A stretch of 64,000 bases of DNA from Jidongwangia harbinensis (GCF_020216025.1 NZ_JAIWNC010000009.1:1-64000), one strand, 5' to 3'. Shown: positions 26,557 to 35,112, counted from the first letter of the stretch. Notes: generated by a model not told the origin, from the letters alone. Numbers and translations are program-made.

Positions 26557-26680
26557 CTGCCCGCCTGCCGGGACGGCTGCCGGGGCGCTGCCCGCCTGCC
26601 GGGACGGCTGCCGGGGCGCTGACCGCCTGCCGGGACGGCTGCCGGGGCGCTGACCGCCCGCCGGGACGGCTGCCGGGGCG
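26557..26680. repeat. Four tandem copies of a 31-bp GC-rich repeat
   Basis: Units start at 26557, 26588, 26619 and 26650; a partial fifth begins at 26681. Copies differ at one to two bases (CTGCCCGCC, CTGACCGCC, CTGACCGCCC). Each contains GCCGGGACGGC, able to form a 4-bp stem, so the array yields a row of hairpins between two convergent genes. It begins 8 bases after the STAS stop. Confidence 0.85.
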
Positions 26681-26753
26681 CTGACCGCGCCCGTCGCAGG
26701 CCGGAGTCGCGCGGCGGACCCACGATCGACCTGGCGGCCTCCCGCGTGGCCGG

Positions 26754-27095
26754 TCAGTCCGTCGATGCGCCGGGCGGCGCGGTCTCCGGCTGCTCGATGA
26801 ACCGGTGCCCCTCGGCTTGCTCGATGAACCGGTGCCCCTCGGCGAGCAGCGCTCGGTGCTCGTCGGCGGTGAGGTTCTGGTGGTGCCGCCAGAACGTGTC
26901 GAAGCGGTCGGCGAGGGCGTCGCCGTAGACCTGGCCGGCGGCGGCGTCGCGAACGCTGAGATCGCCCCGGAGGACGCCGGCGGCCATCTCGCGCAGGACC
27001 GGGTCGGGTCCGCAGGCGAGCGCGGTGAGCAGGCGGTGGACGGCGCGGGCCCGGTAGGTGTCACCGCCGGCCAGGTCGAGGAGGTCGGGGTTCAC
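26754..27095 (-). CDS. Small protein downstream of ESX-substrate-like gene
   Basis: 113 residues. GTG 27095 overlaps the TGA of the gene upstream (GTGA). N-terminal NPDLLDLAGGDTYRARAVHR, a helical middle (FDTFWRHHQNLTADEHRALL) and a duplicated 9-residue motif near the end (AEGHRFIEQ twice). No family recognised. Co-translated with the ESX-substrate-like protein, so perhaps a chaperone or immunity-type partner; this is inference. Confidence 0.65.
   Translation of the reverse strand: MNPDLLDLAGGDTYRARAVHRLLTALACGPDPVLREMAAGVLRGDLSVRDAAAGQVYGDALADRFDTFWRHHQNLTADEHRALLAEGHRFIEQAEGHRFIEQPETAPPGASTD
26791..26843. repeat. In-frame 27-bp tandem duplication
   Basis: Two near-identical copies start at 26791 and 26818, encoding AEGHRFIEQ twice in the C-terminus of the gene at 26754-27095. 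It preserves the frame. Confidence 0.8.
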
Positions 27096-27475
27096 GGCGC
27101 GGCTACCGAGGCGAGGGGGTGCTGGTATCCGGCGCCGCCGGGCGGGGCCGGCAGTGTGATCGTGTCGAGGTCGCCGAGCGCTGAGCCGATCTTCGAGCGG
27201 AACGCGAGGACGGCGGCGCTGGCGAACTGATAGAGCTCGGTGGTCTGGCCCCACATCCGCAGGATGGTGGCGACCTCGATGGCCGCGACACCGTAGCCGG
27301 CGACCGCTCCGACGCCGGTCCAGGAGGTGGCGGTTCCGCCGGCGGCGGCGATCCCCGCGATGATCGCCGCATCGGTCATGCCTTTGAGGAGCCCGCCGAT
27401 GGCTTCGCCGGCCGACCAGACCGCGTCGGCCATCGCATGATATTCCTCGGCCATCTGCCGCAACGGGTCCTGCAT
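27092..27475 (-). CDS. C-terminal half of a frameshifted type VII (ESX) substrate-like protein
   Basis: 127 residues from ATG 27475. The same frame runs on upstream to 27541, beginning WRGNAGDAAYDYFTDLA, a W-x-G turn typical of WXG100-type helical hairpins, so this is not an independent gene but the second half of the protein encoded from 28181. It includes a long helix (MAEEYHAMADAVWSAGEA) and a hydrophobic segment (AAIIAGIAAAGGTATSWTG). Joining frames at the G run 27546-27550 gives one ~362-residue protein. Confidence 0.7.
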   Translation of the reverse strand: MQDPLRQMAEEYHAMADAVWSAGEAIGGLLKGMTDAAIIAGIAAAGGTATSWTGVGAVAGYGVAAIEVATILRMWGQTTELYQFASAAVLAFRSKIGSALGDLDTITLPAPPGGAGYQHPLASVAAP

Positions 27476-27521
27476 CGCGCCGAGACCGGCGGCGAGGTCG
27501 GTGAAGTAGTCGTAGGCGGCG

Positions 27522-28181
27522 TCACCGGCGTTGCCGCGCCACGACGGGGGTCGTGGCGCCGGACTGCACGTTGAGGGCCAGGTCGTGCAGGGCGGCGCCG
27601 GTGCCGGTCAGGACGGGGGACATGGTGGCTACGGCCGCCCAGTCGCCGGCGAAGCGTTCCTGGACCCAGCCGATCGGGTCGAAGCCGAGGACGATGTCGA
27701 AGCCCTTCATGGCCCACGAGGTGGGGCTGAGGTAGTCCATGAACCCGAGCGCGTTGGACGGGTTCTCCGGTTCCGGCGGCGCGGTCAGCCGGTCGGTCAC
27801 CTCCCGTACGTCGGAGAAGGGGACCGGCTTGCAGACGATCGAGGTGAACTCGTACTCCAGCGGCGTCGGGCACTGCCCCGGCGCGGGCGGCAGGGAGCGG
27901 TCGACGGTCGCCGCGGCCTGGCGGTCGGTCGCCAGGTAGTAGCCGGCGGCGGCGACCTCGGGTGCCGATGCGCGGAGGATCGTGTCCACCCGCCCCAGAG
28001 CGGCGGCGATGGCGGCGAGGGCCTGGTGGTGGCCGGCCGACGCGATCTGGATCAGCTCACCGCCGGTCACCTGCCTGGCGTGGCCGTCGACGTAGCGCTT
28101 GACGGCGGCCACGTCGCCGGTCGCCCGGACGAGTTGCCGCGCATACCCGTGCAGGGCGGCCGGTTCCACCGTGAGGGTCAT
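27522..28181 (-). CDS. N-terminal half of a type VII (ESX) substrate-like protein, EspC-like
   Basis: 219 residues as sequenced. MTLTVEPAALHGYARQLVRA and the following helical hairpin with a central Gly, then ILRASAPEVAAAGYYLATDRQ, are typical of EspC/DUF2580-type ESX secreted helical pairs. The reading frame then continues to ALNVQSGATTP before running into an unrelated VVARQRR end. A single C too many in the CCCCC run (27546-27550) explains this; with it removed the protein continues TTPSWRGNAGDAA. No ESX ATPase or EccCD genes are in the window. Confidence 0.75.
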   Translation of the reverse strand: MTLTVEPAALHGYARQLVRATGDVAAVKRYVDGHARQVTGGELIQIASAGHHQALAAIAAALGRVDTILRASAPEVAAAGYYLATDRQAAATVDRSLPPAPGQCPTPLEYEFTSIVCKPVPFSDVREVTDRLTAPPEPENPSNALGFMDYLSPTSWAMKGFDIVLGFDPIGWVQERFAGDWAAVATMSPVLTGTGAALHDLALNVQSGATTPVVARQRR

Positions 28182-28190
28182 CAGCCGCCC

Positions 28191-28553
28191 CTAGCGGACT
28201 ACGATCAGCGCGACGACGCCGATGACCGTGGCGAGCACCGCGGCCGCCAGCAGCTGCAGCCCCAGCCGCGGGCGAGCGCCCGTGGTGCCGAAATAGCCGG
28301 CACCCAGGACGGCCGACAGCAGCAGGATCAGGCACGGCCAGAGGCGCGCGCCCTCGGCGTCGCCGAGCAGGGCGTCCGAGCCGACGAACAGGCCGAAGAT
28401 GACGACCGCGGCCGCGACGCTGTGCCGCAGATTGCGGTACGCCTCGGTCTGCAGCCGGTAGATCGACAGCTGGGTGTCGCGTTCCACCTGCTGACGTTCC
28501 CCGGCCGGCATCCGCTCTGCCGCAGCCCTGCCCCGCCGCCGTTGCCTCGCCAT
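28191..28553 (-). CDS. Small membrane protein upstream of the ESX-substrate-like gene
   Basis: 120 residues, ATG 28553. A strongly basic start (ARQRRRGRAAAERM) and a helix (QLSIYRLQTEAYRNLRHS) precede three hydrophobic segments at ~45-62, 68-86 and 95-115. Ten bases before the ESX-substrate-like gene, same strand, so probably one operon. Function unknown. Confidence 0.6.
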   Translation of the reverse strand: MARQRRRGRAAAERMPAGERQQVERDTQLSIYRLQTEAYRNLRHSVAAAVVIFGLFVGSDALLGDAEGARLWPCLILLLSAVLGAGYFGTTGARPRLGLQLLAAAVLATVIGVVALIVVR

Positions 28554-28596
28554 AGGCAGCACCGTAGCAACAACCGACATCGCTGATCGTCCATCC

Positions 28597-29412
28597 GTGA
28601 CCGCCGATGACGACGCCACCCTCGCCCGCCTGCTGAACCGTCACGTGGCGGACCTCCTCACCTGGCTGGACGACTACCCGGAGGACCAGGTCGACCGGAG
28701 CGCCGTGGCGTCCTTCCGGCTCGGCGCCTGCGGGGCGTCGCTGAGGTCCGTCGCCGGCCGTCTCGTGGACCTCATGTGGTGGCTGGACACCTGCTCGGAC
28801 GAGGAGGTCGACGACGGGGCGGTCGGGCACCTCCAGGAGAGTGCCGCGGCCTACCTCCTGGGCCTGCCCGACCGGCAGCGCCGGCGGCTGCTCGAGACCC
28901 TGGACGACCGCGCCGCCACCGAGCAGCACGACGGCCGCCGGTACGAGCTGCGGTTCTTCCCGTTCGCGACAGGTCTGCTCGACACCGCACCGCACCGGCC
29001 GCGCCGAAGCCGCCCGTCCGCCGCTGGGTCGGCCCGGCGGACCGAACGTCCGGTCCGGACGCCGGCTGATCAGCCGCCGCGCCCGGCTAGCTCGTACGGG
29101 ACCGGGCCGGCCAGCTCGTGCGGGACCCGGCCGGTACGCCGGCCCGGCCGGCGACGCGCAGCGCCCACCAGATCAGCGGGGCCTGCAGCGGGAGCCGGGC
29201 GTAGGCCGCGGTCCGGTACGCCGGCGGCCGGTGGCGCGAGTCCCGGGCCATCTTCACGTTCGCCGGGAAGACGGCGGCGAACAGGCCGGCGGCGGCGAGC
29301 GCGCCCGCGCGACGCGCCTTCGGATGCGCGACGGCCGCGGCCACCGCGAGTTCGGTGGCACCGCTCAGGTACGTCCACATCCGGGGCCTACCGGGCAACG
29401 CACGCGGGATGA
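28597..29412 (+). CDS. Hypothetical helical protein; C-terminal half doubtful
   Basis: As sequenced 271 residues. Residues 1-135 look real: ATLARLLNRHVADLLTWLDDYPEDQVD, repeated DDYPED/DTCSDEEVDD helical hairpins and RRYELRFFPFATGLLD. After ~29000 the frame becomes Arg/Pro/Ser-rich and overlaps the DoxX-like gene antisense by 326 bases. In another frame a natural-looking end (RRWVGPADRTSGPDAG) reaches a TGA at 29067-29069, so an indel near 28980-29010 is possible, and the true product may be ~155 residues. Confidence 0.5.
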   Translation: MTADDDATLARLLNRHVADLLTWLDDYPEDQVDRSAVASFRLGACGASLRSVAGRLVDLMWWLDTCSDEEVDDGAVGHLQESAAAYLLGLPDRQRRRLLETLDDRAATEQHDGRRYELRFFPFATGLLDTAPHRPRRSRPSAAGSARRTERPVRTPADQPPRPASSYGTGPASSCGTRPVRRPGRRRAAPTRSAGPAAGAGRRPRSGTPAAGGASPGPSSRSPGRRRRTGRRRRARPRDAPSDARRPRPPRVRWHRSGTSTSGAYRATHAG

Positions 29413-29515
29413 TCGTGTCGTAGACCCGCGGCGCCGCGAAGTGCGCACCCCCGGCCGCGGCGAGCAGTAGCGCGAGACCGTAGGCACTCCGGGGCTGGGA
29501 CACGTGGTCCAGCAT
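29087..29515 (-). CDS. DoxX-family membrane protein
   Basis: 142 residues. Four hydrophobic segments with DoxX-like motifs: LLLAAAGGAHFAAPRVYD, TYLSGATELAVAAAVAHPKAR, AAGLFAAVFPANVKMA and LPLQAPLIWWALR. DoxX-like proteins are small membrane oxidoreductase partners of unclear role. ATG 29515 has only a weak GGTGGC upstream. The last ~20 residues are unusual (SRTSWPARSRTS) and overlap the doubtful tail of the plus-strand gene. Confidence 0.75.
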   Translation of the reverse strand: MLDHVSQPRSAYGLALLLAAAGGAHFAAPRVYDTIIPRALPGRPRMWTYLSGATELAVAAAVAHPKARRAGALAAAGLFAAVFPANVKMARDSRHRPPAYRTAAYARLPLQAPLIWWALRVAGRAGVPAGSRTSWPARSRTS

Positions 29516-29730
29516 GCCACCGTCCGGCACCGGCAACGCCGGGGCCGGTCGTTGCGCGGCTGCCGGCCTTCCCGGCCGCCCACCATGAGCCGGCTCGGCC
29601 GCGCGGACGTCATGACCGCGTCGCGGTGACCGTGGTCCTCCCGGTGCTGCCGTGCTGGCCGCTTGCCAGGTCCGATGCAAGGCCCGCGAGCAGGGTAGGC
29701 ACGGTCAGCCACGGAACCGGAGGAGGATCC

Positions 29731-29913
29731 ATGACCGCTCAATTCCCGCCTGAGGTCAACAGAATGCAGGACGACTGGGCATTCGGCAGCCGCTGCTACG
29801 CACCGTGGTGGAACGGCAGGCCGGACAACGGCAAGTGCCCCGCTTCCACGTCCTCGGACGGAGGGCGGGCATCGCGGCCCCAGGATCCCAATCCGCACGG
29901 CATGTCGGCGTAG
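29731..29913 (+). CDS. Small ORF with a strong Shine-Dalgarno
   Basis: 60 residues. GGAGGAGGATCC sits directly in front of ATG 29731, among the best SDs in the window. The peptide starts MTAQFPPEVNRMQDDWAFG, is Trp/Cys-containing and has no membrane segment. It stands alone in the ~590-bp gap between DoxX and the NmrA-like gene. Function unknown; could be a small regulatory protein or an unannotated orphan. Confidence 0.5.
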   Translation: MTAQFPPEVNRMQDDWAFGSRCYAPWWNGRPDNGKCPASTSSDGGRASRPQDPNPHGMSA

Positions 29914-30106
29914 GCGTCGACAACCGTTGCAGAACAGCAGTGCGTATCCGCGCCCGAACCCCGCCGACCCAGCAGCGGAAACCCTGAGCTGGGCCGACAT
30001 GGTGTCCCTGTACATGGACGAGGCGGAGGGTCCGCGGACGGGATCCCGGGCCGGCGCACCGGGCCGGGGTCCGGCGGGATGAGCACCGGTGCGTCCGCCG
30101 GGGTGT

Positions 30107-30979
30107 TCACCGCTGCCACGCCCACGCCGCATCGGCCGCGAACTCGGCGAACGTGACCGGGGCGCGGCCGGTCACGGTGGCCACGTCGTCGTTGAGGATT
30201 CCGAACGCGCCGCTGGTGAGGGCGTCCACGTACGTCTCGCTGACCGGGCCGGCGAACTCCGGCGGCATGCCGCTGTCGAGGAGAACCGCGCGGACGTCGG
30301 CGGGCCCGGACTCGACATGGGTGATCGGTCGGCCGGCGGCCGCGGAGATGAGCGGAACGATCTCCGCCATGGTGAGCGCCTCGGGGCCGACCACGGCGTA
30401 ACCCCGGCCCTCGTGGCCGTCCTCGGTGAGCGCGGCGGCCGCGACCGCCGCGATGTCCTCGGCGGACACCCAGGAGACGACGCCGTCGCCGGCCGGCATG
30501 GCGATCCGGTCGTGCTCGCGGATGCCCGCCGCCAGCCGGAACCGATGCCGTTCCGAGAAGTTCTGCATGAACGCGCCGGGCCGCACCATGGTGCTCGGAA
30601 TCCCGGCCGACTCGACCGCGAGTTCGACGCGGCGCAGCGGGTTGTCCGGCGGTGCCTGGTCCATGCCCAGCGCCGACAGCAACACGACCCGGCGGACGCC
30701 GTCGTCGGCCGCGCCGTCGAGCAGCGCGCTCACCTGTGCCGCGGGATCACCGGACACGCCGGGGTCACCGTAGACGAGGTAGATCGCGGTCATCCCCTTG
30801 CGGGCGGCCTGGTACGTGGCCGGGTCCGCCCAGTCGAAGCGGACCGGTTCGACGCCGGGGTAGGTGGGGCCCGGCACGCGGGTCGCGGCCCGCACCGCGG
30901 CGCCGCGCCGGACGAGCCGGGGAAGGAGGCGGCGCCCGGTCTTGCCGGTGGCGCCGGTCACGAGGATGGAGTCGGTCAC
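30107..30979 (-). CDS. NmrA-like NAD(P)-binding protein
   Basis: 290 residues. ILVTGATGKTGRRLLPRLVRRG is the NmrA/HSCARG variant of the Rossmann motif; VVLLSALGMD, VRPGAFMQNF and WVSAEDIAAVAAAAL follow in order. The family holds redox sensors and atypical SDR quinone reductases. GTG 30979 has GGAGG five bases upstream. Faces the AraC/ECF41 pair. Confidence 0.85.
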   Translation of the reverse strand: MTDSILVTGATGKTGRRLLPRLVRRGAAVRAATRVPGPTYPGVEPVRFDWADPATYQAARKGMTAIYLVYGDPGVSGDPAAQVSALLDGAADDGVRRVVLLSALGMDQAPPDNPLRRVELAVESAGIPSTMVRPGAFMQNFSERHRFRLAAGIREHDRIAMPAGDGVVSWVSAEDIAAVAAAALTEDGHEGRGYAVVGPEALTMAEIVPLISAAAGRPITHVESGPADVRAVLLDSGMPPEFAGPVSETYVDALTSGAFGILNDDVATVTGRAPVTFAEFAADAAWAWQR

Positions 30980-31111
30980 CTGAGCCTCCGCTGGTCGGCC
31001 TGTGGACACCTCGACCATAGGAACGGCCCGGCGGCGTGAGCCATGACAGTTCGCCGCCGCCGGATATCCGATCGGCTCACTCGCCTCCCGGCGCGACCGG
31101 CGACCGAGATC

Positions 31112-32092
31112 CTAGGGCGGGTCGCCGACGGCGGCCCGGTAGCGTCCCGGCGCGTGGCCGACGGTGCGCTTGAACGCGCGCGCGAACGCGAACTCGGAGT
31201 CGTAGCCGACCCGGCGGGCGATCTCCCGCAACGGGGTGCGCTCCTGGCGCAGCAGCCGTGCCGCGACCGTCATGCGCCACGCGGTGACGTAGGCCATGGG
31301 CGCCTGGCCGGTCAACATCGTGAAGCGACGGCTGAACGTGGCCCGGGAGACGCCGACGGCGCGGGCCAGCGCCGGCACGCTCCACGGGCGTCCCGGCTCG
31401 CCGTGGATCAGCGCCAGCGCGCCCCCGACGACCGGGTCGTGCAGCGCCCGCACCCAGCCGCCGGCCGAGCTGCTCCGCTCGGCGAGCCAGGCACGCAGGA
31501 CGTAGACGAAGAGCAGTTCCACGAGGGGCGAGACGACCGCGGTGGCACCGGGACCGGCCCGGTCGACCTCGCGGGACAGCAGATCGACCGCGGCGCCGAG
31601 GCCGGTGTGGCCTGCACCCGCCGCGCTGACGTGCACCACGGGCGGCAGGAGCGCGGTGAGCGGGTGGCGGGAGCCCGCATCGAGCGGGTAGCCGCCGCAC
31701 AGCAACCCGGTGACCGGGCCGGGGCCGTCGATGACCACCTCGGTCGGCGGCACGTCCCCGAGCGGTCCGCCGACCAGATCGGAGAACGGCCGCACCGGTG
31801 ATCCCGGGGAGTCGACCAGAACGTGGGCGAGGCCCGAGGGCACCAGCACGACGTCGCCCCGGGTGAGGTGGATCGGGTCGTCGCCCTCCGGGACCAACCA
31901 GCACGTGCCCGCGGTGACCACGTGGAAGCTGGCCAGGTGTGCCCTCGGCACGGAGACGCCCCACGGTGCACGGAACCGGCTGCGGCTGTAGACGGCGGTG
32001 CTCCGCCGGGTCGCCGCCACGATGTCGGCGACGAGATCGGCCACCAGGTCACCGGAGCGGGTCGCCGGCCGGGCGGCGGCGAGCAGGACCAT
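31112..32092 (-). CDS. AraC-family regulator with cupin_6 N-terminal domain
   Basis: 326 residues. The N-terminal ~180 residues contain HVVTAGTCWLVPEG and LTRGDVVLVPSGLAH, the cupin layout of the AraC_binding/cupin_6 group. The C-terminal HTH pair is VPALARAVGVSRATFSRRFT and IARRVGYDSEFAFARAFKRT followed by the GHAPGRYR end. Start ATG 32092 (MVLLAAARP); a GTG at 32101 is possible. It is divergent from the ECF41 sigma gene (157 bases between). Confidence 0.87.
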   Translation of the reverse strand: MVLLAAARPATRSGDLVADLVADIVAATRRSTAVYSRSRFRAPWGVSVPRAHLASFHVVTAGTCWLVPEGDDPIHLTRGDVVLVPSGLAHVLVDSPGSPVRPFSDLVGGPLGDVPPTEVVIDGPGPVTGLLCGGYPLDAGSRHPLTALLPPVVHVSAAGAGHTGLGAAVDLLSREVDRAGPGATAVVSPLVELLFVYVLRAWLAERSSSAGGWVRALHDPVVGGALALIHGEPGRPWSVPALARAVGVSRATFSRRFTMLTGQAPMAYVTAWRMTVAARLLRQERTPLREIARRVGYDSEFAFARAFKRTVGHAPGRYRAAVGDPP

Positions 32093-32248
32093 GAGAGGCA
32101 CGGTACGCCGCCGCGCGGATCGAGGGGTTCCGCGCGGCGCACCGGGCTCGTCCCGAGGACCGTCGCCGCGGGTGGGCATGTCACAACCCGGAGCGTCGCG
32201 TCGTCCCACTCTGAGACGGCCGGCCCACCGGACACGGGAGAACCCACA

Positions 32249-33139
32249 GTGGACGACGCGATCACCGCCGCCGAGTTCGAGCGGCACCGAGCGCACCTCA
32301 CCGGTGTCGCCTACCGGATGCTCGGCACGCTCGCCGACGCGGAGGACGCGGTGCAGGAGACGTACCTCCGGTTCGCGCGGACCGATCTCGATGACCTGCG
32401 CGACGCGCGGGGATGGCTCACCACCGTGATCGCCCGGGTGTGCCTCGACGAGCTGGGCTCGGCCCGGGCGCGGCGCGAGAGCTACATCGGTCCCTGGCTG
32501 CCCGAACCCCTCGTCGGCGCCGGGCAGCCGGCCGCCGCCGCGCTGGGGCCGGAGGACCGGGTGACCCTGGACGAGTCGGTGAGCATGGCCATGCTCGTGC
32601 TGCTGGAGTCGCTCAGCCCCGCCGAACGGACCGCGTTCGTGCTGCGTGAGGTCCTGGACCTGTCCTACGGCGAGGTCGCGGCGATCGTGGGCCGCGCCGA
32701 GGCGGCCTGCCGGCAGCTCGTCGCCCGTGCGCGGGCCCATGTCCGCGAGCGCGCACCGCGCTTCACCCCCGACCGCCGGCAGCATGCGGACGCCGTCCAG
32801 GCGTTCCTCGCCGCCAGCATGGACGGCAGGGTGGACGAGCTGGTGCGCGCGCTCGACCCCCGGGTGGTTCTGCGCTCCGACGGTGGCGGCCGGGTCCCCG
32901 GGGTCGCCCGGCGCCCGGTCGCCGGATCGAGCCGGGTCGCGCGGCTGCTGCTCACCCTGGCGGCCCGGCACGACGGCACGGCCCGCCTGTGCCCGGTCAA
33001 CGGCTGGACCGGGATCGTCTTCGAACGGGACGGCGCGATCGTGGGCGTGATGGGCCTCGCCGTTGCCGGTGGACTCATCACCCAGATCGACTTCGTCGTC
33101 AACCCGGACAAGCTGCGCCGCGTCGTCCCAAGCCACTGA
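32249..33139 (+). CDS. ECF41-type RNA polymerase sigma factor with SnoaL-like C-terminal domain
   Basis: 296 residues. Sigma region 2 (RHRAHLTGVAYRMLGTLADAEDAVQETYLR) and region 4 (LSYGEVAAIVGRAEAACRQLVARAR) are followed by a ~120-residue NTF2-like domain with DGGGR and the final NPDKL, the two signatures of group ECF41, which is controlled through this fused domain, not an anti-sigma. GTG 32249 has GGGAG eight bases upstream. ECF41 genes commonly lie next to short-chain oxidoreductases or epimerases; here an NmrA-like gene is nearby and a hydrolase follows directly. Confidence 0.92.
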   Translation: MDDAITAAEFERHRAHLTGVAYRMLGTLADAEDAVQETYLRFARTDLDDLRDARGWLTTVIARVCLDELGSARARRESYIGPWLPEPLVGAGQPAAAALGPEDRVTLDESVSMAMLVLLESLSPAERTAFVLREVLDLSYGEVAAIVGRAEAACRQLVARARAHVRERAPRFTPDRRQHADAVQAFLAASMDGRVDELVRALDPRVVLRSDGGGRVPGVARRPVAGSSRVARLLLTLAARHDGTARLCPVNGWTGIVFERDGAIVGVMGLAVAGGLITQIDFVVNPDKLRRVVPSH

Positions 33140-33153
33140 GACGGGAGTACGCC

Positions 33154-34002
33154 ATGTCGAGCCTCGCCTACACCCGCCGGGGGACCGGTGAACCGTTGGT
33201 GTTGTTGCACGGTATCGGATCGGCCCGCCAGGCCTGGGATCCGGTCGTCCCCGCGCTGGCGCAACGGTACGACGTCATCGCGGTGGACCTGCCGGGCTTC
33301 GGCGAATCGCCACCGCTGCCCGCCCAGGTCGAGCCGGCGCCGGCCGAGATCGCCGGCGGCGTCGCCCGCCTGCTGGACGAGCTGGGACTGACCGCGCCGC
33401 ACGTCGCCGGCAACTCCCTCGGCGGATGGGTCGCTCTCGAACTCGCCGCCATCCACCCGCTCGCCTCGCTCACCCTGCTGTCACCCGCCGGCCTGTGGGG
33501 ACGTCGCACCCCCCGGTACGTTCGGGTCAGCCTCCGGGTGACGAGGTGGATGGCCCGGCACGCCACCGGAGCGCTGTGCCGACTCATGCGCTACCGCCTC
33601 GCCCGCATCGCCGTTCTCGGCCAGACCCACGGGCAGCCGGCCCGGATCGACCCCGCCCACGCCCGCACCGCCATCCGGGCCATGGCGGCCGGGCCGGGCT
33701 TCGAGGCGACCTACCGGGCCACCGTGCGGCGAGGCTATCGGGCCGTGCGCCCGGTGCGGGTGCCGGTGACGGTGGCCTTCGGCTCCCGCGACCGCCTGCT
33801 GCTCGAACGCCAGGCGCGCCGGCGCGACCAGCTGCCGGCCGGTGCGGTCCTGACCACCGTGCCGGGCTGGGGTCACACGCCCATGGCGGACGACCCCGAG
33901 ACGGTCGCCGCGTTCATCGCGACGGCTGCCCGGACGCGACCACGTCCGCGGACCGGGCAACGCCGCCCGGACCCGGACGGTTCCCGGCCCGGGGCGGGGT
34001 GA
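33154..34002 (+). CDS. Alpha/beta hydrolase
   Basis: 282 residues. Catalytic Ser in GNSLGGW, Asp in FGSRDRLLL and His in GWGHTPMADD; oxyanion-side HGIGSARQAWDPVV. No signal peptide. ATG 33154 with GGGAG six bases upstream, 14 bases after the ECF41 gene, so part of the same transcript and a probable target of that sigma factor. The last ~20 residues are a disordered Arg/Pro-rich tail. Confidence 0.87.
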   Translation: MSSLAYTRRGTGEPLVLLHGIGSARQAWDPVVPALAQRYDVIAVDLPGFGESPPLPAQVEPAPAEIAGGVARLLDELGLTAPHVAGNSLGGWVALELAAIHPLASLTLLSPAGLWGRRTPRYVRVSLRVTRWMARHATGALCRLMRYRLARIAVLGQTHGQPARIDPAHARTAIRAMAAGPGFEATYRATVRRGYRAVRPVRVPVTVAFGSRDRLLLERQARRRDQLPAGAVLTTVPGWGHTPMADDPETVAAFIATAARTRPRPRTGQRRPDPDGSRPGAG

Positions 34003-34054
34003 ACGCCCCGAGGCGCCGATCCGGCCGCGCCCCTCCGCCGGGTGCGGTGGCGGA

Positions 34055-35005
34055 TCAGCAGCCCACCACGCACGGGTAGTGCATCCAGGCGCGCAGGTCG
34101 CCGCGGGGGTCGAAGAGGAAGCCGCCGTCGCCGATCGCCCGGGTGTCGAACGTCGGGTTGGCGAACAGCGGCACCGAGCTGCCCCAGTACTTGTGGGTGG
34201 CGGTGGCGGTGCCCTTGCCCACGTGGACGTACACCGAGCCGCGCGCCGGGACGACGGTGCCGGCCGGGAACGTGTACCGGCGCAGCCCGGAGTCGCGGAC
34301 CCACCAGCCGCCGATCGCGACCGGTGCCGCGGCCGGGTTGGACACCCGCATCCACTCGCCGTTCACGTTCTGGTGCTCGTCGCCGGGCGGGTCGTAGTTG
34401 ACCTGCATGCCGAGTCGCACCGACTGGTACGGCCCCGAGCCGCAGGCGTCCGTGTCGTACAGGCGCCGGCCCTCGCGGGCGGCCTGCTGGGCGGCGAGCC
34501 GGTACGCCGGGTTCCACGCCCACTCCGCCGGTACCGGCAGCCACAGCGCGTACCCGTTGCGGATCAGGTCCAGGCCGATGTCCCGCCACACGCCGTTGAT
34601 CTTCACGGCGACGGACCGGAGCGGCCGGCCCCGGCTGGTGCTGGAGGCGTGCTGCGCGGTCATCCGCACCACCCCGCCGCCGGCCTTGACGAGCTGCTCC
34701 ACCCGGGCGGTCGCGGCGAGCGCGTGACACTCGCCGCGCCGCTTCGACGGCGTCGGGTGGTACACGGTCTGTTCCATGGCCTGGACGCCGATCAGCCGGA
34801 TCGACTTCGGGGTGCTGGTGCCGTCGCCGTACACGTCGATCAGCGGGGTGTCGCCGTCCGGGACCCACGAGACCTTGCCGGTCCAGACCAGGCAGGCCGG
34901 GCTGCCGGCGCCGGGACGGCAGGCGGTCGCCGCCGCGGCCGGGGCGGCCGCGACCGTGAGGACGGCGGCCGCGGCGGACAGCACGGCAACGACACGTCGC
35001 AGCAT
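34055..35005 (-). CDS. Secreted SNase-like nuclease with lamin-tail domain
   Basis: 316 residues. Signal peptide 1-26 (MLRRVVAVLSAAAAVL... AAAAT). SNase fold follows: VPDGDTPLIDVYGDG, IRLIGVQAMEQ (Arg and Glu of the active site), GRPLRSVAV (second Arg), AALNPAYRLAAQQAAREGR. Residues ~195-310 are a lamin-tail-like beta domain with WMRVSNPAAAPVAIGGWWVRDSG and FPAGTVVPARGSVYVHVGKG. Likely an extracellular DNase. ATG 35005 with AAGGAG five bases upstream. Confidence 0.85.
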   Translation of the reverse strand: MLRRVVAVLSAAAAVLTVAAAPAAAATACRPGAGSPACLVWTGKVSWVPDGDTPLIDVYGDGTSTPKSIRLIGVQAMEQTVYHPTPSKRRGECHALAATARVEQLVKAGGGVVRMTAQHASSTSRGRPLRSVAVKINGVWRDIGLDLIRNGYALWLPVPAEWAWNPAYRLAAQQAAREGRRLYDTDACGSGPYQSVRLGMQVNYDPPGDEHQNVNGEWMRVSNPAAAPVAIGGWWVRDSGLRRYTFPAGTVVPARGSVYVHVGKGTATATHKYWGSSVPLFANPTFDTRAIGDGGFLFDPRGDLRAWMHYPCVVGC

Positions 35006-35112
35006 GAAGGCTCCTTAACCGGTGGTGGCCCCTGACCTATCGGCCGGTGCACCGGTGGCCTTACCTGAGCCCTTCTCCCAAAAAACACCGCAACGCCTTC
35101 CCGGACGCCCGG

